From assembly GCF_020144665.1 (NCBI RefSeq), contig NZ_JAAHBQ010000019.1, positions 1 through 64,000 of the forward strand: a stretch of 64,000 bases of DNA. Direction: 5' to 3'. Each line of letters starts with the position of its first letter. The first letter of the stretch is position 1. Positions 1-7,084 of the stretch are shown piece after piece. The stretch is from Oscillatoria salina IIICB1. GTDB lineage: Bacteria; Cyanobacteriota; Cyanobacteriia; Cyanobacteriales; SIO1D9. The translations under genes were made by a program, and so were the position numbers. Below the pieces are notes generated by a model that was given only the letters and a program-made list of their open reading frames with translations, made no database searches and was not told the origin of the DNA.

Positions 1-6
1 ACGATC

Positions 7-36
7 GAGAGGGTCGCGAGAGCGACTCTCTTTTTT
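7..36 (+). terminator. Rho-independent terminator at window edge
   Basis: A GC-rich hairpin (GAGAG plus TCGC pairing with GCGA plus CTCTC, two-base bulge, GAGA loop) is followed directly by six T. It would end transcription from a gene lying left of the window on the plus strand. Confidence 0.6.
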
Positions 37-343
37 GATCAAGAACATGGCGCGGGAAAACCTCGCCATTCTAGGGCGGGGATGCGCCTTGCGTCTTAAC
101 TTCCACTTTACCATTCCCAAGATGTTGTGTGAAAATAGGGGTATGTTCCAAACCATGCTGAAATACAAGGCTGAATGGTCTGGAAAGATGTATATTGAAA
201 TTGACCGATTCTTTCCCTCATCGAAAACCTGTCATGTTTGCCTCAATCAAGTTGATAGTTTACCTCTCGATGTTCGGGAGTGGACTTGTGACTGTCAACG
301 ATTATTGCGCGTCGAGATAGAGAAAAGCGAAAAAATGCCGTAA
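35..343 (+). pseudogene. Relic of IS200/IS605-family TnpB (zinc-ribbon end)
   Basis: The middle of this reading frame reads like the C-terminal part of TnpB, the RNA-guided nuclease-like protein of IS200/IS605 elements. It has the block FFPSSKTCHVC and then a second cysteine pair in WTCDC, the zinc ribbon just before the last RuvC motif. The usual continuation (CG-x-HDRD-x-N-A) is missing, and the frame runs into unrelated residues and stops. The first 30 residues do not look like TnpB. A G/C-rich inverted repeat near 72-86 may be a remnant of the element end. Only about 60 of roughly 400 residues survive, so this is a dead fragment. No partner TnpA is seen. Confidence 0.7.
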
Positions 344-370
344 AATGTCCTCTAAATTTGGAGATGACAG

Positions 371-1612
371 ATGGCAGATTGGAAAGAGATTGCAGGTGGA
401 GTAACCGCACCCAGAGGTTATCAAGCGGCGGGAATTACAGCAGGGTTAAAACCTTCAGGAGCACCAGATTTAGCTTTAATTTTCTCAGAAACAGAGGCGA
501 TCGCGGCAGGGGTGTTTACCCAAACAATGGTTAGGGCGGCTTGTGTAGATTATTGTCGCCAGCGTTTGCAAGCTAAAGCGAGTGCGAGAGCAATTTTGTG
601 CAATGCTGGACAAGCAAATGCAGCTACCGGAGAACAAGGTTGGCAAGATGCACTCTTAACTGCCAAGCTTTTAGGGAAACAAATGAATATTTCCCCAGAC
701 TCAATTTTATTAGCATCCACAGGTGTAATCGGACAACGAATAAAGATGGATGCTTTTCGCAGTGGGATACCTAAATTGGTAGCTGCACTTTCTCCAGAGG
801 GAGGTGATGCAGCAGCGAAAGCAATTATTACCACTGATTTAAAAACGAAAGCGATCGCGCTAGAAACAACAATTGGCGATCGCCCCGTTAGAATTGGTGG
901 TATTGCTAAAGGTTCGGGTATGATTCATCCGAATATGGCAACCATGCTATCGTTTGTGACTTGCGATGCCGCAGTTTCGACTCATTTATGGCAAGAAATG
1001 TTAAGCCGCGCCGCCCAAAAAAGCTTTAATCAAATTACCGTCGATGGCGATACTAGCACCAACGATACCTTAATTGCCTTGGCAAATGGTCAATCTCGCA
1101 CTCCCGCAATTACGGAAATGAGTGTAGAGGCTGAGAAACTAGAAGCCATGTTAACCGCAGTTTGCCAACATTTAGCCAAAGCAGTCGCGCGTGATGGTGA
1201 GGGCGCTACTTGTTTAATTGAAGCACAAGTTTCTGGTGCAGAAAACGAATCAGCAGCCCTAAAAGTCGCTAAAACCATCGTCGGTTCATCTTTAGTTAAA
1301 TCTGCCATTTTTGGACGCGATCCTAACTGGGGACGCATTGCCGCCGCCGCCGGACGTGCAGGCGTACAATTTAAACAAGAAGACTTACAAGTCAAGCTAG
1401 GAAACATTTTGTTAATGGAAAATGGTCAACCTTTAGCTTTCGATCGCCAAGCAGCCAGCGAATACTTGAAACAAGCTGCGGCTGGGGCTTATTTACAAGA
1501 CGATACGGTGTTAATTTCCGTTAAAATCGGCGCTGGTGATGGTAGTGGTAAAGCTTGGGGCTGCGACCTCAGTTATGATTATGTAAAGATCAATGCGGAG
1601 TACACCACTTAA
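371..1612 (+). CDS. argJ: Bifunctional ornithine acetyltransferase / N-acetylglutamate synthase
   Basis: ArgJ moves the acetyl group from N-acetylornithine to glutamate, and bifunctional forms also make N-acetylglutamate from acetyl-CoA, in the cyclic arginine pathway in the cytoplasm. The 413-residue length fits the family. The self-cleavage site lies in NMATMLSF (Ala190/Thr191); Thr191 becomes the N-terminal nucleophile of the beta subunit. The GNPNWGR-type block appears as GRDPNWGRIAAAAGRAG. The ATG at 371 is preceded by GGAG with 8-nt spacing. The next gene follows 20 nt downstream. Whether it is mono- or bifunctional cannot be read from the sequence. Confidence 0.97.
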   Translation: MADWKEIAGGVTAPRGYQAAGITAGLKPSGAPDLALIFSETEAIAAGVFTQTMVRAACVDYCRQRLQAKASARAILCNAGQANAATGEQGWQDALLTAKLLGKQMNISPDSILLASTGVIGQRIKMDAFRSGIPKLVAALSPEGGDAAAKAIITTDLKTKAIALETTIGDRPVRIGGIAKGSGMIHPNMATMLSFVTCDAAVSTHLWQEMLSRAAQKSFNQITVDGDTSTNDTLIALANGQSRTPAITEMSVEAEKLEAMLTAVCQHLAKAVARDGEGATCLIEAQVSGAENESAALKVAKTIVGSSLVKSAIFGRDPNWGRIAAAAGRAGVQFKQEDLQVKLGNILLMENGQPLAFDRQAASEYLKQAAAGAYLQDDTVLISVKIGAGDGSGKAWGCDLSYDYVKINAEYTT

Positions 1613-1632
1613 GCGCATCTTTATCTTTACTC

Positions 1633-1995
1633 ATGGTTAGGAAAATTGGTCTAATTTGCCTCACCTTTTGCTTAACAATAGCGATTATTGCAGTTTATTG
1701 GACACCACTACAAGCTTCAAGTGCGTTAGAATCGCGCATCTTTCGTTTGGAAACGGAAAACAATCAACTAAAATCGCGTCTTAACCGCTTAGAAAATCAA
1801 GTTTCTCGACTCGGAGGATTGGATCTTGCTCCTACTACTAGGAGAATTAATCCTCCTCCGAGAGTTCCCCCGGAAGGGATGAGGGGAAATTTATCTTCCG
1901 ATCCCATGTTTGACCAACTTGCTACTTTAGTAATTGAATTGAAAGAAAGAATTCAAACTTTAGAAGCCGAAGTTGCTCAATTAAAGAAAAATTGA
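1633..1995 (+). CDS. Small membrane-anchored coiled-coil protein, unknown function
   Basis: A 120-residue protein with one N-terminal hydrophobic segment (about residues 5-25), which may be an uncleaved signal anchor. A heptad-rich stretch follows (LESRIFRLETENNQLKSRL, about residues 32-60), then a proline-rich linker, and a second short coiled coil ends the protein (about 90-118). This predicts a membrane-anchored, oligomeric protein on the periplasmic side. It follows argJ by only 20 nt in the same direction, so it may be co-transcribed, but nothing links it to arginine synthesis. I do not recognise the family. Confidence 0.75.
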   Translation: MVRKIGLICLTFCLTIAIIAVYWTPLQASSALESRIFRLETENNQLKSRLNRLENQVSRLGGLDLAPTTRRINPPPRVPPEGMRGNLSSDPMFDQLATLVIELKERIQTLEAEVAQLKKN

Positions 1996-2086
1996 TGATT
2001 GGGGATTAAGGACTGGAGATTGGGTATTGCTAACTGATAACTGATAACTGCTAACTGATACCTGTTAACTGTTAACTGTTATCTGA
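1996..2086. repeat. Short tandem repeats of TAACTG/GATAACTG type
   Basis: Imperfect GATTGGG-like units are followed by a run of TAACTGATAACTG-type units. This is the same repeat family as near 16700, 17730, 34215, 51110 and 61745. Such short tandem repeats between genes are typical of filamentous cyanobacteria. The 3' end of the small minus-strand gene at 2072-2248 lies inside the run. Confidence 0.7.
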
Positions 2087-2248
2087 TTTATCTGCATCAC
2101 TAACACTATATTCCTTGGCAGCTTCATAGTCTGATTCTACATCAATTTCTGGTGTTTTTTCTTGACCAGATTGCATATTTTCCGCAGCAAGCTGGGCTTC
2201 ATGACTACTACTTGCTTCTTCTGGTGAAGTTTTTAGTTGTTCTGACAT
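2072..2248 (-). CDS. Small acidic protein, 58 residues, unknown
   Basis: An open frame of 58 codons starts at an ATG (2246-2248) preceded by AAAAGGA about nine bases upstream. The product begins MSEQLKTSPEEASSSH and is rich in Glu, Ser, Asp and Ala, with no hydrophobic segment, so it is probably intrinsically disordered. Its stop falls inside the tandem-repeat run, so the last few codons come from repeat sequence. No family is recognised. The ribosome binding site and biased composition favour a real gene, but this rests on weak evidence. Confidence 0.5.
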   Translation of the reverse strand: MSEQLKTSPEEASSSHEAQLAAENMQSGQEKTPEIDVESDYEAAKEYSVSDADKSDNS

Positions 2249-2475
2249 TTAACAAATCCTTTTGAATTAATATTACTTGGTTGATGATAGTAATCATATC
2301 AATAACCAAAATAACTTTTTAAACCTCCTAAGACATACCTGTAATCTCTGTCTAAAGGAATAAGTTTTTTCTCGATCCCCGAAAAATTAATCAATTCTGT
2401 CTTTTGGCAGGTTACTTAACTTTAGGTATTTTGTTAATCCTAAATAAGAAAGTAAATTGAAGATAATTTTAAATT

Positions 2476-3009
2476 ATGCCTACTCAACAACAACAAGCTA
2501 AAACTAATACTTCTTTATCTCCTGAAACTCAAAAAGTAATAGATGCTTTTAATAAGCTCGGTACCGATGACAAACTCGCATTATTGTACTATGCTTATGA
2601 AGAAATGGGAGAGCAAATAACTCCTGCTGCTCCTAGTGCAGCCGAGCCAGAACTTGCACCTAAGTTATTAGGAGATTACCTGGAATTGTCCGACGACGAA
2701 CAACTGCAAATTATGCGCGATATTGCGGAAAAGAAAGACACTGAATGGTCGCGCTTATATGGCGGATTAAAAGCTAATAATCAGCTCGTAGTTTGGTATT
2801 CTTGGGCGCAAGAAATGGGCAATAAAGTTGTAGATTTCCCTCAAGATTACAAAGCTAATTCAGCAACGAATAAAGCGCTAGAAAATATAGAAAAACTAGA
2901 GTTTGAACAACAAATTTCTTTCTTGCGTCAGGTGGCTAGTGAAATGGGCTATAGTGAAGTTAAACCTACTCCGACACAGCAAGAAACTGGCAAAACTCCA
3001 AGTTTGTAA
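2476..3009 (+). CDS. Helical carotenoid protein (stand-alone OCP N-terminal domain)
   Basis: The 177 residues match the all-helical carotenoid-binding N-terminal domain of orange carotenoid protein, with no NTF2-like C-terminal domain. Two helical subdomains are visible: LALLYYAYEEMG (about 35-45) and LVVWYSWAQEMG (about 104-115). Tyr41 and Trp107 fall where OCP Tyr44 and Trp110 hold the carotenoid rings. The N-terminus is Gln/Thr-rich and the C-terminus is a short flexible tail. Known helical carotenoid proteins bind canthaxanthin-type pigments and quench singlet oxygen; some quench the phycobilisome. No C-terminal-domain partner gene lies in the window. Confidence 0.9.
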   Translation: MPTQQQQAKTNTSLSPETQKVIDAFNKLGTDDKLALLYYAYEEMGEQITPAAPSAAEPELAPKLLGDYLELSDDEQLQIMRDIAEKKDTEWSRLYGGLKANNQLVVWYSWAQEMGNKVVDFPQDYKANSATNKALENIEKLEFEQQISFLRQVASEMGYSEVKPTPTQQETGKTPSL

Positions 3010-3041
3010 AGCCCGAATGAAGAAAGTTTTTTTAAGCTAAG

Positions 3042-3066
3042 GTAGGGTGGTTTTAAGCCACTCTAC
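3042..3066. terminator. Hairpin after the carotenoid protein gene
   Basis: A nine-base-pair stem (GTAGGGTGG with CCACTCTAC, one G.T pair) with a seven-base loop, followed by AAATTTATTT. It lies 32 nt after the stop and before the convergent transporter gene. The T tract is weak, so this could also be a dispersed repeat. Confidence 0.4.
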
Positions 3067-3196
3067 AAATTTATTTGACTAAGAGAACTTTTTTGAAATC
3101 TTCTTGATTATAGTTACAGGCGCAAATTGGATATTTTCCACTCATTACTGTAAATTCTCTTTTTGATAAGACCTTAAATTAATTAATGCCGATCGA

Positions 3197-4180
3197 TTAA
3201 CGCTTTGTAGCGCTTACTCCTAAATAGACTCCCAGCAGAACAATCCCAAAAGCGATCGCATTCCAGAGATTGAGAGTTTCTCGAAAGGCAAACCAAGCAG
3301 CGATCGCCGACAAAACCGGATCTAATAACAATACTAATGCAACCAAGCTCGCTGAGAGTTTGCTAGTGCTATAAGCAAACAGCCCTAACGCCACTAATTG
3401 ACCCACAATCGCCAATGCAGCCACAGCTAGCCAGCCATTAAATGAAACTGGAAAGAGTCGTTCCCCCAAGATCAGAGTCACCACAAAATTAACCGCCACT
3501 CCGGTTAAGGAAGCCCAGAACAAGATCTTCAAGCTGCTTACTCTAGTTCCCAGACGTTCTGTTCCCATCAGTTGCATCGCGAAGAAAACTGCTGAAGCTA
3601 AGGCTAAAAGATCGCCTTGAATTTTGTGAACATCCAATTGAATGTCATTAATACTCAGGGTTACTGTGCCAATTAAAGCAATGCTAGTTCCCAGCAAAAA
3701 TCGGCGCTCAAATCGAGTTTGAAAAACTAACCAACCCCCCAGTGTCGTAAATAAAGGAGTTAAGTTGTGCATCAAAGCCGAATTAGCTACACTGGTTTGA
3801 GTCAGCGACCATGCCCAAACTACAGGCATCGCAGCAAAAGAAATTAAAGTAACTCCCCAAATCAAATATTGGTAACTAGACTCTGCTTCATTTGTCTCAG
3901 CTTCCAAATTCGCCTGCTGCTGAGACACTGATAAATTAGCTTCCGATTTCGGGAATCGAAGTGCCTGGAATCCTTGCCAACTAGCCAAAATCAACGCCGC
4001 AATCCAACAGCGATTAAAAATTGTCGCCTCTGGACTCAGTTCCATCTCACACCAACGAACTAAGAGTGGTACAAAAGCAGCAGCGATCAACCCAACGGCA
4101 AGAGCTGCGATCGCCAGCCAATGACTAGGTTTTTTTTCTTCGACTGCTTCTGCTCTTTCAGTAGCTAGTTGGCTATTCAT
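3197..4180 (-). CDS. EamA/DMT-family transporter
   Basis: A 327-residue membrane protein with about ten hydrophobic segments arranged as two EamA repeats. A Gln/Glu-rich loop (about residues 82-103) follows the second segment. DMT proteins of this type usually export small metabolites or amino acids. It is the last of eight minus-strand genes, 11 nt after the dehydrogenase-like gene, so it is probably in the same transcript. That position suggests export of the cluster product or of an intermediate. The substrate cannot be inferred from sequence. Confidence 0.85.
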   Translation of the reverse strand: MNSQLATERAEAVEEKKPSHWLAIAALAVGLIAAAFVPLLVRWCEMELSPEATIFNRCWIAALILASWQGFQALRFPKSEANLSVSQQQANLEAETNEAESSYQYLIWGVTLISFAAMPVVWAWSLTQTSVANSALMHNLTPLFTTLGGWLVFQTRFERRFLLGTSIALIGTVTLSINDIQLDVHKIQGDLLALASAVFFAMQLMGTERLGTRVSSLKILFWASLTGVAVNFVVTLILGERLFPVSFNGWLAVAALAIVGQLVALGLFAYSTSKLSASLVALVLLLDPVLSAIAAWFAFRETLNLWNAIAFGIVLLGVYLGVSATKR

Positions 4181-4191
4181 ACTAGATTTCT

Positions 4192-5154
4192 CTACTGTGA
4201 ATAATTTTTAATCGGCACAAAATCAAGGTCAGTCAAAGTTTTCTGCTTCTCTCCTGACAAATAATTCCTTAAAGTGTCCTTCCACTGATTAATCCGACGC
4301 AAGAAACACTCTTTCGTATACCAAGCGCGACGGCAACTCAGAACAGTATTGGGCGTTTCCAGAAAAAAGTCTACTACCAGTAAATCCAGCGCCACACCAC
4401 CAATTTCTCCCCGATTTAGGGCATCACGCACCGCCATCATATCCATTACATCATCTGGAGATGTATTAACAATCAAAGCAGTGGATTTCATCCGTTTGAG
4501 GGTATCAGCATTAATCATGTGGTGAGAATCATGATTCAAGGGAGTAGTCAGAAAAATTACGTCAGAGGTTTCCAGGAGTGTATCTAAACTGACACTTTTG
4601 GCAAAGCTACTTTGACGTGGAGAGCGGTTGTAATACTGCAACTCCATGTTGAAACCACTCAACAACCGTGCCACGTAACTACCAATGTTACCAAAGCCAA
4701 TAATTCCTGCTGTTTTACCAGCTAGTTCTGTACCAGGATAATCGAAGCAATCGGTGTTGCCCTGACGCACTTCCCGGTTAAGATCGGGAATTTTACGCAT
4801 AGCAGACATCATCAAGGCTACCGCGTGTTCTGCCACTGACGAGCCAGTATAATTTTCGGTATTGAAAATCTGGATACCGTGTTGGCGACAGTATTCTGAA
4901 TCAATAAAGTGGGTGGAAATAGTCGTAGCAATAATTGCCTCTAGGTTAGGCATTTGCTGCAAATACTCCGCCGTCAGATTCATGTAAGTAGTGATGATGA
5001 TGTGGCTGTCAGCATGAGTTTTAATTGCTTCGCTCAGTGAAAAAGCACTACCAGTTTTCTGATACCAGGCAACCTCCAATTGCTCCCTGAGATCGTCTAA
5101 GTGATTTTCAGGGATTGGTTCGCGATCGTTTAAGATCAAACACTTCTTTTTCAT
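4192..5154 (-). CDS. D-2-hydroxyacid dehydrogenase-like protein lacking catalytic residues
   Basis: This 320-residue protein has the fold signature of NAD-dependent D-isomer 2-hydroxyacid dehydrogenases, including the cofactor-binding GIIGFGNIGSYVA (about 149-162) and an NRS after the second strand. The catalytic positions are changed. Where the family has N-T-x-R-G it reads NTSPDD (Pro233 for Arg). Where it has an E-P it reads VVDFF (Asp262 for Glu). Where it has T-P-H-I it reads SCRRAWYT (Arg275 for His). Normal hydride transfer to a 2-keto acid is therefore unlikely; it may bind NAD(H) as a regulator or do other chemistry. It starts 3 nt after the methyltransferase stop, so the two are probably translationally coupled. 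Confidence 0.8.
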   Translation of the reverse strand: MKKKCLILNDREPIPENHLDDLREQLEVAWYQKTGSAFSLSEAIKTHADSHIIITTYMNLTAEYLQQMPNLEAIIATTISTHFIDSEYCRQHGIQIFNTENYTGSSVAEHAVALMMSAMRKIPDLNREVRQGNTDCFDYPGTELAGKTAGIIGFGNIGSYVARLLSGFNMELQYYNRSPRQSSFAKSVSLDTLLETSDVIFLTTPLNHDSHHMINADTLKRMKSTALIVNTSPDDVMDMMAVRDALNRGEIGGVALDLLVVDFFLETPNTVLSCRRAWYTKECFLRRINQWKDTLRNYLSGEKQKTLTDLDFVPIKNYSQ

Positions 5155-5157
5155 CGG

Positions 5158-5805
5158 TTAATCCTCAGTATCAACTACCTGGTAAATACAATAAATGACT
5201 TTGCGATCGCCATATCCTTCACGCTTGGGCAAATACACTACCGGATCGCTAACACTTTCTCGGCGTAGTTCTCCACGTTGCTCAAACCCAGAAAGGACTT
5301 TACCATAGTTGTACTGCTTAAACAATACTTCTTGCTGAGTAAATACTAGATATCCCTGGGGACGTACTAAGCGGCGAAATTCCTGCAAGACTGGGGTGGG
5401 GTCGGCAATTAGGGAAAAGACTCCAACACAAGCGATCGCTGCAAAACTGTTTTCCGCAAAAGGGTATGGTGTTTTACTCAAATCCTGCAAACTCAGAAAA
5501 TTATAGTGACCTGTGGCTTCTGCTTGAGCTAGCATCTCTGGTGAAATATCAATCCCAGTAATGTTTTGATAGCCTAAATCTACTAACGCCTGTCCTACTA
5601 ATCCAGTACCACAACCTGCATCGAGAATAGGTTGGTCTGTGGGTATGTAATGATGCAAAGCCTCTGCTGCGGTGCGATAACACTGATATCCCCAATCATC
5701 AACTGATTGGTTATAAACGGGCGCAAAGTTAGTATAGCGTTCTACTACATCCAAGTTCTTTAAGTCAGTTTGGGAAAGGTCAGAAAGTTTTAATTTCTTG
5801 TTCAT
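5158..5805 (-). CDS. Class I SAM-dependent methyltransferase
   Basis: A 215-residue Rossmann-fold methyltransferase. Motif I is LDAGCGTG (61-68), the acidic end of strand 2 is GIDIS (84-88), and CVGVFSLI lies where motif IV is expected. The ATG at 5803-5805 is preferred over an in-frame start 29 codons upstream. The 44-bp duplicate at 7041-7084 preserves exactly this leader and start (MNKKLKL) right behind the PhyH gene, where an operon start is expected. It probably methylates O, N or C of the cluster intermediate; the substrate is unknown. The adjacent dehydrogenase-like gene is 3 nt downstream. Confidence 0.85.
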   Translation of the reverse strand: MNKKLKLSDLSQTDLKNLDVVERYTNFAPVYNQSVDDWGYQCYRTAAEALHHYIPTDQPILDAGCGTGLVGQALVDLGYQNITGIDISPEMLAQAEATGHYNFLSLQDLSKTPYPFAENSFAAIACVGVFSLIADPTPVLQEFRRLVRPQGYLVFTQQEVLFKQYNYGKVLSGFEQRGELRRESVSDPVVYLPKREGYGDRKVIYCIYQVVDTED

Positions 5806-5827
5806 AGTTTTAGTCTTCTCAAGATTA
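5784..5827. repeat. 44-bp direct repeat, copy 1
   Basis: This matches 7041-7084 in 42 of 44 positions and in the same orientation. It covers the leader and the first seven codons of the methyltransferase gene. The two copies bracket the plus-strand PhyH gene, as expected after an insertion or segmental duplication. Confidence 0.9.
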
Positions 5828-6120
5828 AAGATACAATTAACTTTTGATCGCCAAAACGGGGTTATGTCCTTAAGACTTTTGTCTCTACTCAAGCGACCCG
5901 AAATAAGTATACTATCTGAGCATTTGAGTCTTGCAATTGCATCAATACTTTTTTTATAGACATTCCCGAAAAATTGTTAACCCCCCAAACCTAAATAGTT
6001 ACTGTACTATTAAATCATAATTTACCATTTAACATCCTTGACATAAAGTAAAAATAATGATATTTATATATTATTTGCTGCTTTATTCTTCTTCAAAAAT
6101 TTATTTTACTGAGGTAGTTA

Positions 6121-7014
6121 ATGATTACTTCTCAAAGTCAATTCGTTAATGAAATTGAGATATCTAGTTCAGATATTCACTCTTTTAGTAAGCAAGGATT
6201 TCTCAAACTAAAAAAGTTGTTTACTCCTCAAGCAATAGAGTATTTTAAAGAGTTGACACTCGCTCAAATAGCAGCACCTGCTGGATTTTATCCCAATTCT
6301 GAGATGTCAAAACTAAAATATGGAATCAATAACTCTGTAATCAAAGAAATGTACTCATCCAGAGAGTTTGATGTCTTCAATAAACTTACTCAGAAAAAGC
6401 TCTTATTTTTGCAAGGTGTTGGCTTCCAAATGGATACAGAAAAAAAAGGTTTTGACTGGCACGTAGGAGTGTTCAGCTTTAATTTTTTGATGCCAGAAGA
6501 TTTTGCTTGTTCTTTGTGGATACCATTAGATCCTATTAACACTAGACAGCAACATGGTGGAATGGCTTATGTTCCCAAAAATGTTGTTTCCGCAGACACA
6601 TATTTCTTTCTTGTAGACAGACTAATTAGAGAAGATGATTTCCTGGAAGCTCTTAGTTTAGGTCAATTTAACAATTTTTATCATGCTCCTGAAATGGAAG
6701 CTTTTTTACTAGAAAAAGACAAGATAGAAGATGATTTTGAAATTGGTGATGCTCTACTTTTTGACAAATTTGTTTGGCATAGAAGTTGCCCTCTTAAACC
6801 AGGAAATTTAAAATCTAGAACTGCATTTGTGATGCGATTTTCTGGCGACAAATCGCGCTACTCGAAAACATTGCTAAATCGGCTTGATTTAGCAATGGAA
6901 AGACTAAACTATAATACTCAAACCAAACTGGGTTCTAAATTTTCGGAACTTAGTGATGGTGATTTAATCTTAGAGATGAACAAAAATTATGTTGGGGCAA
7001 AAGCTAGTGTTTAA
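6121..7014 (+). CDS. PhyH-fold Fe/2-oxoglutarate enzyme with H-x-G motif (candidate halogenase)
   Basis: A 297-residue protein of the phytanoyl-CoA dioxygenase (PhyH) fold. The family layout is clear: WHVGVFSF (metal His114), then SLWIPLDPIN, then GGMAYVPKN, then FVWHRSC (distal His220) and SRTAFVMRF (Arg233 for 2-oxoglutarate). At the Asp of the usual HxD triad the protein has Gly116. In Fe/2-oxoglutarate halogenases the same loss of the carboxylate opens a site for chloride or bromide. The start ATG has TGAGG six bases upstream. It is the only plus-strand gene in the block, is AT-richer than its neighbours, and is flanked by 44-bp direct repeats. Alternatives are an altered oxygenase or a dead enzyme. 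Confidence 0.75.
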   Translation: MITSQSQFVNEIEISSSDIHSFSKQGFLKLKKLFTPQAIEYFKELTLAQIAAPAGFYPNSEMSKLKYGINNSVIKEMYSSREFDVFNKLTQKKLLFLQGVGFQMDTEKKGFDWHVGVFSFNFLMPEDFACSLWIPLDPINTRQQHGGMAYVPKNVVSADTYFFLVDRLIREDDFLEALSLGQFNNFYHAPEMEAFLLEKDKIEDDFEIGDALLFDKFVWHRSCPLKPGNLKSRTAFVMRFSGDKSRYSKTLLNRLDLAMERLNYNTQTKLGSKFSELSDGDLILEMNKNYVGAKASV

Positions 7015-7040
7015 TTTACGTATATTTAGCTACTTTTGAA

Positions 7041-7084
7041 AAAGTTTTAATTTTTTGTTCATCGTTTTAGTCTTCTCAAGATTA
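7041..7084. repeat. 44-bp direct repeat, copy 2
   Basis: It starts right at the stop codon of the downstream PhyH gene (minus strand) and carries a copy of the methyltransferase leader and first seven codons. It differs from 5784-5827 at two positions. Confidence 0.9.
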
